A model generated the notes under the pieces. The model had not been told where the DNA came from, did not search any database, and saw only the letters and a list, made by a program, of their open reading frames with translations. Below are positions 50,157 to 58,797 of a DNA stretch of 64,000 nucleotides, in pieces; positions within the stretch are counted from its first letter, which is position 1, and every line of letters starts with the position of its first letter. Made by a program: the position numbers and the translations under genes. The stretch is from Bacteroidia bacterium (lineage in GTDB: Bacteria > Bacteroidota > Bacteroidia > Bacteroidales > Azobacteroidaceae), in contig BNYG01000007.1 in NCBI GenBank assembly GCA_026000155.1, positions 7,575 to 71,574 of the forward strand, in the 5' to 3' direction.

Positions 50157-52049
50157 ATGAGAAAGTGGCGAGTAGAAGACTCTGAAGAGCTTTATAATAT
50201 CCATGGCTGGGGTCTGGATTATTTTTCCGTGAATGAAAAAGGGCATTTTGCGGTTACCCCGAAAAAAGGAGGAGCCCAGGTTGATTTGAAAGAATTAATG
50301 GATGAATTAGTCCTTCGGGATGTGGAAGCTCCTCTATTAGTCCGTTTTTCGGATATATTGGATAATCGTATTGAAAAAATTGCCGGCTGTTTCAAAATTG
50401 CAGCCGAAGAATATAAATATACCGCCCAAAATTTTATCATTTACCCGATTAAGGTCAACCAGATGCGCCAGGTGGTGGAAGAAATTGTCAGCCACGGCAA
50501 AAAATTCAATATCGGACTGGAGGCAGGTTCCAAACCGGAACTGCATGCTGTTTTGGCGATTAATACCGGTTCCGATTCGTTGATTATCTGCAACGGCTAC
50601 AAAGATGAAGATTATATTCAATTGGCTTTGCTGGCGCAAAAAATGGGCAAAACCATTTTTATCGTGGTCGAAAAATTAAACGAATTGAAATTGATTACCG
50701 AACTTTCCAAAAAAATGAAAATTCGTCCGAATATCGGTATCCGCATCAAATTGGCGAGCGCCGGAAGCGGTAAATGGGAAGAATCGGGAGGCGATGTAAG
50801 CAAATTCGGACTGTCTTCCAGCGAATTGTTGGAAGCGCTGGATTTTATGGAAAAGAATAAAATGGAAGATTGCCTGAAATTGATTCATTTCCATATTGGC
50901 AGTCAAGTCACTAATATCCGGAGGATTAAAAATGCCTTGCGGGAAGCGTCCCAATTTTATGTTCAACTACGCAATCTGGGTTATGCCGTTGAATTTGTGG
51001 ACATTGGCGGTGGACTGGGAGTGGATTACGACGGTACCCGCTCGTCGGGAAGCGAAAGCAGCATGAATTATTCCATCCAGGAATATGTCAACGACTCCAT
51101 TTCTGCTTTGGTCGATGCGAGCAGCAAAAATAACATTCCGCAACCCAATATCATTACCGAATCGGGACGTTCATTGACGGCGCATCATTCCGTGTTGATA
51201 TTTCAAGTATTGGAAACCACTACTTTGCCCGAATGGGAAGAAGACGAAGAATTGCCGGAAAATGCCCACGAACTGGTCAAAGAATTATATAAATTATGGG
51301 ACGAAATGAACAGTCCCCGCTTGATTGAGACCTGGCACGATGCGCAACAAATCAGGGAAGAATCCTTGGATTTGTTCAGTTTGGGGATGTTGGATTTAGT
51401 GACCCGTGCGCAGGTGGAAAAACTCTATTGGTCGATTGCCCGTGAAGTGCACCAGATGGCGATGAATATGAAACATGCGCCGGAAGAACTGCGGAAAATC
51501 TCCAAAATGTTGCCGGACAAATATTTCTGTAATTTTTCCGTTTTCCAATCTTTGCCCGATTCCTGGGCGATTGACCAGGTATTCCCGATTGTTCCGATTT
51601 CCCGCCTGGACGAAAAGCCCAACCGAACAGCTACCTTACAAGACATTACCTGCGATTCGGACGGAAAGATTGACAACTTCATCAATATGAAGAACTATAC
51701 CTACCACCTGCCGGTACATTCGTTGAATAAAAAAGAGCCGTATTATATAGGTGTATTTTTAGTCGGCGCCTATCAGGAAATATTGGGCGATTTGCATAAT
51801 TTATTCGGCGATACGAATGCCGTTCATATTTCGGTCAACAAAGACAGCTACCAGATTGAACAAATTATTGATGGTGAAACAGTAGCTGATGTATTGGAAT
51901 ATGTAGAATATAATCCCAAAAAATTAGTCCGGACAGTGGAATCCTGGGTAACAACCTCTATGAAAGAAGGGCGCATATCGGTGGAAGAAGGCAGGGAATT
52001 TTTGTCTAATTACCGGTCGGGACTTTATGGTTATACTTATTTGGAGTAA
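50157..52049 (+). CDS. speA: Biosynthetic arginine decarboxylase
   Basis: A 630-aa PLP enzyme converting arginine to agmatine, the first step of putrescine synthesis. The N-terminus has RKWRVEDSEELYNIHGWGLD. The PLP lysine (K99) is in IIYPIKVNQMRQVVEEI. GLEAGSKPELHAVLA, HFHIGSQVTNI and FVDIGGGLGVDYDGTRS form the barrel phosphate sites, and the C-terminal sheet domain has YYIGVFLVGAYQEILGDLHN. Length and motifs are typical of SpeA. With nspC elsewhere in the window it marks the Bacteroidales agmatine route to spermidine. Confidence 0.96.
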   Translation: MRKWRVEDSEELYNIHGWGLDYFSVNEKGHFAVTPKKGGAQVDLKELMDELVLRDVEAPLLVRFSDILDNRIEKIAGCFKIAAEEYKYTAQNFIIYPIKVNQMRQVVEEIVSHGKKFNIGLEAGSKPELHAVLAINTGSDSLIICNGYKDEDYIQLALLAQKMGKTIFIVVEKLNELKLITELSKKMKIRPNIGIRIKLASAGSGKWEESGGDVSKFGLSSSELLEALDFMEKNKMEDCLKLIHFHIGSQVTNIRRIKNALREASQFYVQLRNLGYAVEFVDIGGGLGVDYDGTRSSGSESSMNYSIQEYVNDSISALVDASSKNNIPQPNIITESGRSLTAHHSVLIFQVLETTTLPEWEEDEELPENAHELVKELYKLWDEMNSPRLIETWHDAQQIREESLDLFSLGMLDLVTRAQVEKLYWSIAREVHQMAMNMKHAPEELRKISKMLPDKYFCNFSVFQSLPDSWAIDQVFPIVPISRLDEKPNRTATLQDITCDSDGKIDNFINMKNYTYHLPVHSLNKKEPYYIGVFLVGAYQEILGDLHNLFGDTNAVHISVNKDSYQIEQIIDGETVADVLEYVEYNPKKLVRTVESWVTTSMKEGRISVEEGREFLSNYRSGLYGYTYLE

Positions 52050-52052
52050 ATC

Positions 52053-52092
52053 TTAAGGAGCTTAAGGGACTTAAGATTCTTAAGCTCCTTAA
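52053..52092 (+). terminator. Hairpin terminator after speA
   Basis: A perfect 14 bp inverted repeat TTAAGGAGCTTAAG/CTTAAGCTCCTTAA with a 12 nt loop just after the speA stop, followed by an A/T-rich run. It ends 15 bp before the xth ATG, so it may be leaky or also shape the xth leader. Confidence 0.7.
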
Positions 52093-52107
52093 AAATTAAA
52101 AGAAACA

Positions 52108-52869
52108 ATGAAAATAATATCTTGTAATTTAAACGGAATCCGTTCGGCAGCGAGCAAGGGCCTTTTTGAATGGCTGGAAAAGGAAAGCCCGGCTGTTTTT
52201 TGTGTGCAGGAAACCAAGGCGCAACCCGAACAAATTGATACAATCACTTTTCAGAGTTTGGGTTATGAAACCCAATTGGTACATTCCGCACAAAAAAAAG
52301 GCTATAGCGGCGTTGCGATTTTCAGCAAAATAAAACCGGATTTTTATTCGATGGGAATCGGCAATTCCTTTTTTGATAATGAAGGTCGTGTGATTCGTGC
52401 CGATTTTGGCGATTTGACGGTGGTTTGCGTCTATATTCCGTCTGGAAGCATGGGCGATGCCCGTCAAGCCCTTAAAATGGAATTTTTGGAACTGTTTATC
52501 AATTACTTGGTGCAATTGCGGAAAGAAAGGCCCAATCTGGTTATTTGCGGCGATTACAATATTTGTCATAAACCGATAGACATCAATCATCCTGAACGCC
52601 ATGGCAATGTTTCCGGTTTCTTACCCGAAGAGCGTGAGTGGTTTGACCGCTTAATCGACCAAGGCTTTGTGGATTCTTTCCGTGAATTCAATCAGGAACC
52701 CAATCAATATAGCTGGTGGAGTTTCCGTGCCGGTTCTCGCGCCAAAAATTTAGGCTGGCGCATTGACTACCATATTGTTACGGAAAGTTTGAAAGGAAAA
52801 TTGAAAAATGCAACGATTCTTCAACAGGTGGTATTGGCTGATCATTGTCCGGTGGTAGTGGAATTGTAA
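52108..52869 (+). CDS. xth: Exodeoxyribonuclease III
   Basis: A 253-aa Mg-dependent AP endonuclease/3' exonuclease of base excision repair. Motifs: [18 protein letters not shown], the metal-binding Glu in [48 protein letters not shown] and the catalytic [11 protein letters not shown]. Size and all active-site residues are standard for the ExoA/Xth group. Confidence 0.95.
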   Translation: MKIISCNLNGIRSAASKGLFEWLEKESPAVFCVQETKAQPEQIDTITFQSLGYETQLVHSAQKKGYSGVAIFSKIKPDFYSMGIGNSFFDNEGRVIRADFGDLTVVCVYIPSGSMGDARQALKMEFLELFINYLVQLRKERPNLVICGDYNICHKPIDINHPERHGNVSGFLPEEREWFDRLIDQGFVDSFREFNQEPNQYSWWSFRAGSRAKNLGWRIDYHIVTESLKGKLKNATILQQVVLADHCPVVVEL

Positions 52870-52876
52870 AACATTT

Positions 52877-52908
52877 TTTGGAAATCTAAATTTTTGTTTA
52901 TACATTTG
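52877..52908 (+). promoter_or_regulatory. Promoter of the HEPN two-gene unit
   Basis: TTTG (52877-52880), a 20 bp spacer, then TACATTTG (52901-52908): a full consensus. The HEPN ATG is 51 bp downstream. Confidence 0.75.
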
Positions 52909-52959
52909 TTCGGTTATTTAGAATTGCAAAATAAATGAACCTTGATAATATTATTACGT

Positions 52960-53358
52960 ATGAGTAAGCTAAAACTTAAGTCAGATGAGAATTTAAATGC
53001 AGCGCAATTGTTAATTAATAATCAGAAATACAATTCCAGTGTGCATTGTTCGTATTATGGGTGTTTCCAGTTTATGAAGTCTATACTTTGTAATAATCTG
53101 AAAATTGGCTACGATCTGCAGGATACGAAAAAAGGGAGTGATACACACGATTATATTTTCGGATTATTGTTGCATACCATGGATAATTTTTCTATGCAAA
53201 GAAAATTCCGTTCAAATTTTTCAGGATTAAAAGAAAAAAGGAAAAGAGCTGATTATGAAAATGCACTGATAGACATCACTGATAGTTTGAATGCTATAGA
53301 GGAAGCAAGAATAATAATGTCAAATTTAAAACAAGCTTTTGGGCCATTAAATATATGA
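52960..53358 (+). CDS. HEPN-domain protein (UPF0332-like)
   Basis: 132 aa from ATG 52960. All-helical. LNAAQLLINNQKYNSSVHCS and YYGCFQFMKSILC form the first HEPN helices. SDTHDYIFGLL follows, then LKEKRKRADYENA (R94/R96, D98-Y99), the LxxxRxxADY signature of UPF0332 HEPN proteins. HEPN proteins include RNases of toxin-antitoxin and defence modules; the canonical Rx4-6H motif is not obvious here, so RNase activity is uncertain. The gene overlaps its partner by 4 bp and is AT-rich. The partner is not a MNT nucleotidyltransferase, the usual companion. Confidence 0.72.
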   Translation: MSKLKLKSDENLNAAQLLINNQKYNSSVHCSYYGCFQFMKSILCNNLKIGYDLQDTKKGSDTHDYIFGLLLHTMDNFSMQRKFRSNFSGLKEKRKRADYENALIDITDSLNAIEEARIIMSNLKQAFGPLNI

Positions 53359-53702
53359 ATATGAAATCTTCTCAACTGCTAAACAATTGGTGCCAATCAA
53401 TGGTTAATCAATTTCCGCATATTCGGTTTCGGTATGAGTTAAAAGACAATACCCACTACATTGGAGTATATCCTCCTATCGTAGAAGAAGATTTGGTGTA
53501 TTGTAAAGCGGAAAACGATTTTTATAATTTATTATCAAAGAAATTTCCGGATGAAACATTTCTTTTTGGAGAAGAGGGATTTAATTTTAAACCTTTGAAA
53601 AATCCGAAAGTGTTTGAATATGAAGCAAGTTCAATAATAGACAAACCGGTAAATTTTAGTTTTAATGCGCTCCAAGATGTCCAACGAATATACATCCGGT
53701 AA
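53355..53702 (+). CDS. Unknown partner of the HEPN protein
   Basis: 115 aa, starting at ATGA overlapping the HEPN stop, so translation is coupled. It contains LLNNWCQSMVNQFPHIRFRY and THYIGVYPPIVEEDLVYCKA, then ENDFYNLLSKKFPDETFLFG, with a short C-terminal tail. No signal peptide or TM is present, and the make-up is a small alpha/beta protein. I do not recognise the family. By position it may be an antitoxin or neutraliser of the HEPN protein. Its last 38 bp overlap the start of the histidine kinase gene in another frame. Confidence 0.65.
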   Translation: MNMKSSQLLNNWCQSMVNQFPHIRFRYELKDNTHYIGVYPPIVEEDLVYCKAENDFYNLLSKKFPDETFLFGEEGFNFKPLKNPKVFEYEASSIIDKPVNFSFNALQDVQRIYIR

Positions 53703-54873
53703 AACATTCAAGTACTTTTTTATTCTTACGGCAGTCATCATTGCCATTGCTTCCGTGTGGGTAACGCATTCGTTGGTCAATGAACTGAAAGAAGAAGAGC
53801 GCAAAAAAATTGAAATTTGGGCGGAATCGGTCGCTTTAATTTCTACTCAAGCCCTCACAGAAGACATCAATCCGGATGCGTTTAATAACTATAACAGGCT
53901 ATTGTTGGAAATTATCGAAGGAAATATTACAATTCCGCTTATTTTAACGGACGATTCGAATCAGGTAATAGAAAAAAGAAATATTCAATCCTCCAAGATA
54001 GAAGACCCCGTTTTTATTGAAAAAAAAATAAAATCGTTCAAAAAAAAGCACGATCCTATTCCGATCATTATTCCCATTAGCGAGAATGAAAATTTAGTTC
54101 AATATGTTTATTACGATGATTCTACCGTGTTAAAGCAACTCCAACTGTTCCCATTTGTGCAGTTGACCGTGGTTTTTATTTTCATCATCATTTCTTTTTT
54201 AGCGCTCAACAGCACCCAAAAGGCGGAACAGAACAAAGTTTGGGTAGGGCTTTCGAAAGAAACCGCCCACCAGTTGGGTACTCCGATTTCTTCTTTAATG
54301 GCTTGGGTGGAATATCTGAAAACCAAAGATATGGATCCCAAACTGTTGAATGAAATGGACAAGGATGTCCAGCGCTTGAAAACGATCGCCGAACGTTTCT
54401 CCAAAATCGGTTCCAATGCCGAACCCGAACCCATGGATTTGGAAACAGCTATCGGGAATGCGGTGGATTATATGGGCCGGCGGATTTCGTCTAAAGTGTC
54501 TATTTCTACCGATGTGCCGGACGAACCGGTGACTATCTTCATGAACGAATCGCTTTTCGGATGGACGCTTGAAAATCTGATAAAAAATGCGGTAGATGCC
54601 ATGGACGGACAGGGAGAAATAAAAATCCATGCCTTTCAAAAGGGAAAAAAAGTAATCATGGATATTTCCGATACGGGAAAAGGGATACCCAAATCCAAAT
54701 TCGATGCGGTTTTCCAACCGGGCTATACTACTAAAAAAAGAGGCTGGGGATTGGGTTTGTCTTTGGTGAAGCGGATTATTGAGTCGTATCAAAAAGGGAA
54801 AATTTATGTTTATAAATCCGAAGCAGGCAAAGGAACGACTTTCCGGATTGAATTAAATCAAATCACAACCTAA
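53665..54873 (+). CDS. Membrane sensor histidine kinase (orphan)
   Basis: About 402 aa (ATG 53665; ATG 53677 is an alternative). TM1 is FFILTAVIIAIASVWVTHSL, then a periplasmic domain of about 120 residues, then TM2 (VQLTVVFIFIIISFLALNST). The H-box is GLSKETAHQLGTPISSLMAW (phosphoacceptor His), with N-box LENLIKNAVDAM, G1 DISDTGKGI and the F/G2 region FDAVFQPGYTTKKRGWGLGL. No response regulator is adjacent. Its start overlaps the HEPN partner gene, so it may be read from the HEPN promoter. Its stop overlaps gldB by 4 bp on the other strand. Confidence 0.9.
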   Translation: MRSKMSNEYTSGKTFKYFFILTAVIIAIASVWVTHSLVNELKEEERKKIEIWAESVALISTQALTEDINPDAFNNYNRLLLEIIEGNITIPLILTDDSNQVIEKRNIQSSKIEDPVFIEKKIKSFKKKHDPIPIIIPISENENLVQYVYYDDSTVLKQLQLFPFVQLTVVFIFIIISFLALNSTQKAEQNKVWVGLSKETAHQLGTPISSLMAWVEYLKTKDMDPKLLNEMDKDVQRLKTIAERFSKIGSNAEPEPMDLETAIGNAVDYMGRRISSKVSISTDVPDEPVTIFMNESLFGWTLENLIKNAVDAMDGQGEIKIHAFQKGKKVIMDISDTGKGIPKSKFDAVFQPGYTTKKRGWGLGLSLVKRIIESYQKGKIYVYKSEAGKGTTFRIELNQITT

Positions 54874-55853
54874 GGCTTGAATTTCGACTGTTTCAACAAT
54901 TCGGGATAATCAATATTATTCATTAGTTCTACCCAACTCGTTTCCGGATGATTTTCCATGTACGTAACGATAATTTGAAATCCTAACCATATTCCGGCTC
55001 TTCCCGGTGAATCGGTCGGGAGAGTGGCTGTGTAGGGCGCTTCTTTCAAGTAGAGTGAAGTAGTCCGGTAATCCGGTTTGAATAAATGTTGATTTTCCAG
55101 GACGGATTTCCAGATTTTGGATTGGCGTTCGGTACACCAGTTGTATTGTTCTGGCGTATAAGCCACCGCCTCCCAGATTTTTCGTTGAGAAAGTACCTGA
55201 GACAAGATATAGCGCAATTTTCCTTCGTATAACATCCTGTCCAATAAGATTTCATCATTTCCTTTGAATGGAAAATTCGCCATCAGGAAACCCAATACAT
55301 AATCGGGAACCACCCGGTCGGGAGTCATTAATTGGCGCTGGTATTCGTAAAAAAAATCTTGATACAACGGATAACCGGCTCCCAGATATTTATCTGCCGA
55401 AAGAGATAAAATTTCGTCGGTGACAATCACATTTTGATTCAAACCGGAAACGTGCAGGTAGATTTCCGGTGGATGGAGAGCCGGAAAATGTTGCAACAGG
55501 ATTTCCATCCCTGAAAATAATTCGGTGCTAATAGCGGAAATATCAGCAAATTCGGCTTGTTCATCCTTATATAATTGCATCAACGTCGGTTCGGAAAAAT
55601 AATTCCGTAAACGTTCATCAAAACCGGCGGAATCGGTTTTTCCGATATAAATGATTTTTTCGCCGTATTCATTCAGGAAAGCAGTATCGCCGGTTAATGC
55701 TTCATTCCCGCTGTTCTGAGTCAGGTATTGATATAAAAAGGTATCAAAACGGTGGATTTGCAAGTCGGAGTTGGACTCGCTGAATGCTTTTTTGTGAGAA
55801 CAACCCAAAAGCAAAAAGCAGAAAATAAAACAGGTATAAATCCGGATATTCAC
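54870..55853 (-). CDS. gldB: GldB-family lipoprotein
   Basis: A 327-aa lipoprotein (MNIRIYTCFIFCFLLLGCSH). The conserved regions IHRFDTFLYQYLTQN, YLGAGYPLYQDFFYEYQRQL and PDYVLGFLMANFPFKGNDE match GldB, first found as a gliding-motility lipoprotein in Flavobacterium but present in non-gliding Bacteroidales too. The C-terminus has SPGRAGIWLGFQIIVTYMEN, also typical. The fold resembles predicted Zn-protease (DUF2268-like) domains; function in Bacteroidales is unclear. Confidence 0.85.
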   Translation of the reverse strand: MNIRIYTCFIFCFLLLGCSHKKAFSESNSDLQIHRFDTFLYQYLTQNSGNEALTGDTAFLNEYGEKIIYIGKTDSAGFDERLRNYFSEPTLMQLYKDEQAEFADISAISTELFSGMEILLQHFPALHPPEIYLHVSGLNQNVIVTDEILSLSADKYLGAGYPLYQDFFYEYQRQLMTPDRVVPDYVLGFLMANFPFKGNDEILLDRMLYEGKLRYILSQVLSQRKIWEAVAYTPEQYNWCTERQSKIWKSVLENQHLFKPDYRTTSLYLKEAPYTATLPTDSPGRAGIWLGFQIIVTYMENHPETSWVELMNNIDYPELLKQSKFKP

Positions 55854-55905
55854 AATAATGTTCTAAAATACATTATTATAACTCATTTTTTATCGAAATA
55901 TTGTA

Positions 55906-55913
55906 TATATTTG
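55906..55913 (+). promoter_or_regulatory. -7 element of pepE
   Basis: TATATTTG, matching TAnnTTTG, about 40 bp upstream of the pepE ATG. No clear -33 element is present. Confidence 0.4.
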
Positions 55914-55953
55914 TAGGTGAAATTGATATCAATAACAATTAATACTGAATGCC

Positions 55954-56688
55954 ATGAGACTTTTATTATTAAGCAATTCGACGAATCCGGGAGAAGACTA
56001 TTTGTCATGGGCGAAAGCGGAAATTAAAGATTTTCTGGGAAATGTGCCTACTACAGCGTTATTTATTCCTTATGCTGCAGTTACTTTCAGTTACGATGAG
56101 TATGAGGCGAAAGTGAATAAAGTTTTTTCAGCATTAGGTTGCAAGATAACCAGTGTGCATCGCGTTTGGAATCCTGTTCAAGCAGTAGAAGGAGCGGAAA
56201 CGATTATTATCGGCGGTGGAAATACCTGGCGCCTGGTTCAGCAAATGCGGGAACACGGTTTGATTGAAGCCGTCAAAGCCAAGGTGGAAGCCGGGACTCC
56301 GTATATCGGTTGGAGCGCAGGAAGCAATGTGGCTTGTCCGACAATGAAGACCACCAACGATATGCCGATTGTGGATCCGCATGGTCTCAACACGCTGAAT
56401 CTGATACCTTTCCAAATCAATCCGCATTACCTGGATGTGCATCCGCAAGGACACGGTGGAGAAACGCGCGAAGACCGCATCAAGGAATTTATCGAAATCA
56501 ATCCGGAGATGTTCGTTTTAGGATTGCGTGAAGCTTGTTTGTTGAGGCGGGAAGACAATGAATTGAAATTAGTTGGTTCCAAAACCGCCCGTTTATTCAA
56601 AAAAGACTGGGTGACTCGCGAACTCCGTCCGGACGAAGATTTGTCGTTTTTGTTGGAGAATACGATACCGCAGGTGCCGTTTTGTTAA
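55954..56688 (+). CDS. pepE: Dipeptidase E (alpha-aspartyl dipeptidase)
   Basis: A 244-aa S51 serine peptidase hydrolysing Asp-Xaa dipeptides in the cytosol. Typical motifs: MRLLLLSNSTNPGEDYL, IIGGGNTWRLVQQMRE, the nucleophile elbow YIGWSAGSNVACPT (Ser), and NPHYLDVHPQGHGGETREDR containing the catalytic His. The length is about that of other PepE proteins. It is monocistronic. Confidence 0.95.
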   Translation: MRLLLLSNSTNPGEDYLSWAKAEIKDFLGNVPTTALFIPYAAVTFSYDEYEAKVNKVFSALGCKITSVHRVWNPVQAVEGAETIIIGGGNTWRLVQQMREHGLIEAVKAKVEAGTPYIGWSAGSNVACPTMKTTNDMPIVDPHGLNTLNLIPFQINPHYLDVHPQGHGGETREDRIKEFIEINPEMFVLGLREACLLRREDNELKLVGSKTARLFKKDWVTRELRPDEDLSFLLENTIPQVPFC

Positions 56689-56714
56689 CTGAGTAAGGAA
56701 TAATATTCAATCTT

Positions 56715-57404
56715 TTATTTTTTTTGCTTCATGTAATATAGAAGCATATCAACAAATCGTTGGTAAGGTTTTTGATTAAACACCTGTATTTGTGCTTGAA
56801 CTTGTTGTTTGGTCAATTTGGTTAGAATTGCGAATAATGCTGTTTGGTCTTTTCTACGTTCGTCCACCAAACTGTTTTGGTTTAAATTGAGAATCTTAAT
56901 TGCTTTTAAGGCTTCTTTTTGTTTGGAAGTTAAATGAGTTTCATTTTTATTAAATTCATCTATTGTATTATATGAGCCTTGAGGTGTAATCTCGCCTAAA
57001 GAATTGTATTTAAACTGCGTATTACAATCTACCCATTTAATAAAATCATAAATAACATCGTCATGCTTTGCTTCTCCACAATGCTGTTGAGTCTTTTTCA
57101 TCCCTTGTGAATAATTACAACAAGCAAAAAGATTTCTATATTCAGTTTGGATATCTACGTAACTTGTTTGTGGTAAAAGATGCTCATTATGGCTACCTTC
57201 TATATTCGCTCCTTGAAAATGGCTGATTCTTTGTTGGCAATAACAACAAATACCTCCTTGTTCTTCTCTTAATATCTCATTCAACAACGATTTACTGTTA
57301 AAATCATTATATGATAATTTTTGTTCTGCTTGCTTACGTAATCTATTCCAACTATTCAATAAGGAAAAGGCTTTTGAATTAATATTTTTATGGATATATC
57401 TCAC
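56715..57404 (-). CDS. ptuB: HNH endonuclease of a Septu defence system (PtuB/TIGR02646-like)
   Basis: 229 aa. The HNH region has a zinc-type Cys pair (GGICCYCQQRI, C53/C56), then ANIEGSHNEHLLPQ (E74-H75), then EYRNLFACCNYSQG (N91 with Cys pair). This is the TIGR02646/PtuB arrangement. In Septu systems PtuB is the nuclease effector activated by the ATPase PtuA against phage. It starts 10 bp after ptuA. No reverse transcriptase is nearby, so a retron with this effector pair is unlikely. The AT-rich composition suggests transfer. Confidence 0.85.
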   Translation of the reverse strand: MRYIHKNINSKAFSLLNSWNRLRKQAEQKLSYNDFNSKSLLNEILREEQGGICCYCQQRISHFQGANIEGSHNEHLLPQTSYVDIQTEYRNLFACCNYSQGMKKTQQHCGEAKHDDVIYDFIKWVDCNTQFKYNSLGEITPQGSYNTIDEFNKNETHLTSKQKEALKAIKILNLNQNSLVDERRKDQTALFAILTKLTKQQVQAQIQVFNQKPYQRFVDMLLYYMKQKK

Positions 57405-57414
57405 AGCTTTTAAA

Positions 57415-58665
57415 TTAAAAGAAACTCAACATCATATCTGCACGCTGTAATTCGGAATGGTCTTTTCCTAAAATACGCTCTAACTCTTCTCTTAAAGATA
57501 AAGCAATTTCTGTTTTTCCATTACCATTTTCTATTAGGATAAAATAACTATCTCGTTTCTCCTTGAGTTTATCATCCATTTCACTCGTTCCCATTTCAAG
57601 CAAAATAGAATTGGAATCTTTTCCATACTGAATGGGAAAATTATAAACTTGTTGGTCTGAGATACAAAAAATTTCCCCATCCTTTAATGAACCAATAACC
57701 AGAGGAGCATGTGTTGTAACAATAAATTGCAATGATGGAAATGCTGTCCTTAAATCATTTACAATTTTCTTTTGCCATTCGGGATGTAGGTGCAAATCTA
57801 TTTCATCAATCAATACCAGCCCATTGGTTTCTGCTGCTGCTTTCTCTTTCAAATGCGGATTTAATAAATAACAACGAAATGCTAATTCCATTACCATAGC
57901 TAAAACACTACGAATACCATCAGAAAGCATACGATAAGGTATTAATTCATCATTTGTTAATTGGATGGTAAGTTCATCTTTTTTGACATCATGGTATATT
58001 CTTTTACAATCCTCAACACAAACTTTAACGGCATTATTGACTGCTGATAATAATATAGATGTTTCGCCATGTTGTAACTCCCATAACGTCTCGGTCTTGT
58101 AGATATTTAAAAAGAATCCTATATTGGTTGATGAATCCAAAGTATTATAATATCCACGCAAACGACTTCCATCAGCCTCTAAGCCGGTATTCTTTTTTTC
58201 TTTTTTATATCTATCTGTTGAATAATAAGCAATCAAAGGTATTGTTTTTTTTTCGCCATTGCGTATAATTGATTGGATTTCTTTCGACACAGCTTTTATA
58301 TCCTTTGGATTATCGTATCGGGTATTTCCGCCATAGCGTTCAACAAAACGACTCCAAGTTAGCTCTTGGAACGAGTTTGGGTTTAAATAATCTTTTACTT
58401 TAATAGATGTATTTATTCGAACTTCATATTGCATCTCTCCATTATGCAGCCTTACATCATCATCTGTTATGTTGGGACTGTATATTTTATTCTCAATTTT
58501 ATCTAATTCACTAAATAAAGAGCCTATAGCAATACGAAGAGCTTCCAGTATTGCTGTTTTTCCGGTTCCGTTAATACCCAATAAGATATTGAAAGACGAA
58601 TGAAAAGTAATATCTAAGTCTTCAAAACAACGAAAATTAGATAAATGCATATTGTTCAATATCAT
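57415..58665 (-). CDS. ptuA: AAA ATPase of a Septu defence system (PtuA-like)
   Basis: A 416-aa SMC/OLD-like ABC-type ATPase. The start NNMHLSNFRCFEDLDITFHS leads into Walker A GINGTGKT (residues 30-37). The signature-like MLSDGIRSVLAMVMELAFRC, Walker B LVLIDEIDLHLHPEW and the switch VTTHAPLVIGS follow. Its size, insert and adjacent HNH gene match PtuA of Septu; generic OLD/RecF-like ATPases are the alternative. It is expected to form a complex with PtuB that senses infection. Confidence 0.87.
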   Translation of the reverse strand: MILNNMHLSNFRCFEDLDITFHSSFNILLGINGTGKTAILEALRIAIGSLFSELDKIENKIYSPNITDDDVRLHNGEMQYEVRINTSIKVKDYLNPNSFQELTWSRFVERYGGNTRYDNPKDIKAVSKEIQSIIRNGEKKTIPLIAYYSTDRYKKEKKNTGLEADGSRLRGYYNTLDSSTNIGFFLNIYKTETLWELQHGETSILLSAVNNAVKVCVEDCKRIYHDVKKDELTIQLTNDELIPYRMLSDGIRSVLAMVMELAFRCYLLNPHLKEKAAAETNGLVLIDEIDLHLHPEWQKKIVNDLRTAFPSLQFIVTTHAPLVIGSLKDGEIFCISDQQVYNFPIQYGKDSNSILLEMGTSEMDDKLKEKRDSYFILIENGNGKTEIALSLREELERILGKDHSELQRADMMLSFF

Positions 58666-58716
58666 AATAAAATTAAATCAAATAATCAAAACTATTTCAT
58701 ATCCAAATAACAGATA

Positions 58717-58747
58717 CAAAGATAGAATAATTTTGAGGATACACCAA
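58717..58747 (-). promoter_or_regulatory. Promoter of the Septu operon
   Basis: On the minus strand TTG (58745-58747), a 20 bp spacer, then TATCTTTG (58717-58724). The ptuA ATG is about 50 bp downstream. Confidence 0.65.
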
Positions 58748-58797
58748 TTTTTTACAAAATTAGACGCCTTAGTTGCGCTGGCATAGAATTGAGATAT

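Noticed and set aside
56715-58665. Retron with PtuAB effectors
   Set aside because: No reverse transcriptase or ncRNA-like inverted repeat pair is adjacent; recG follows and pepE precedes.
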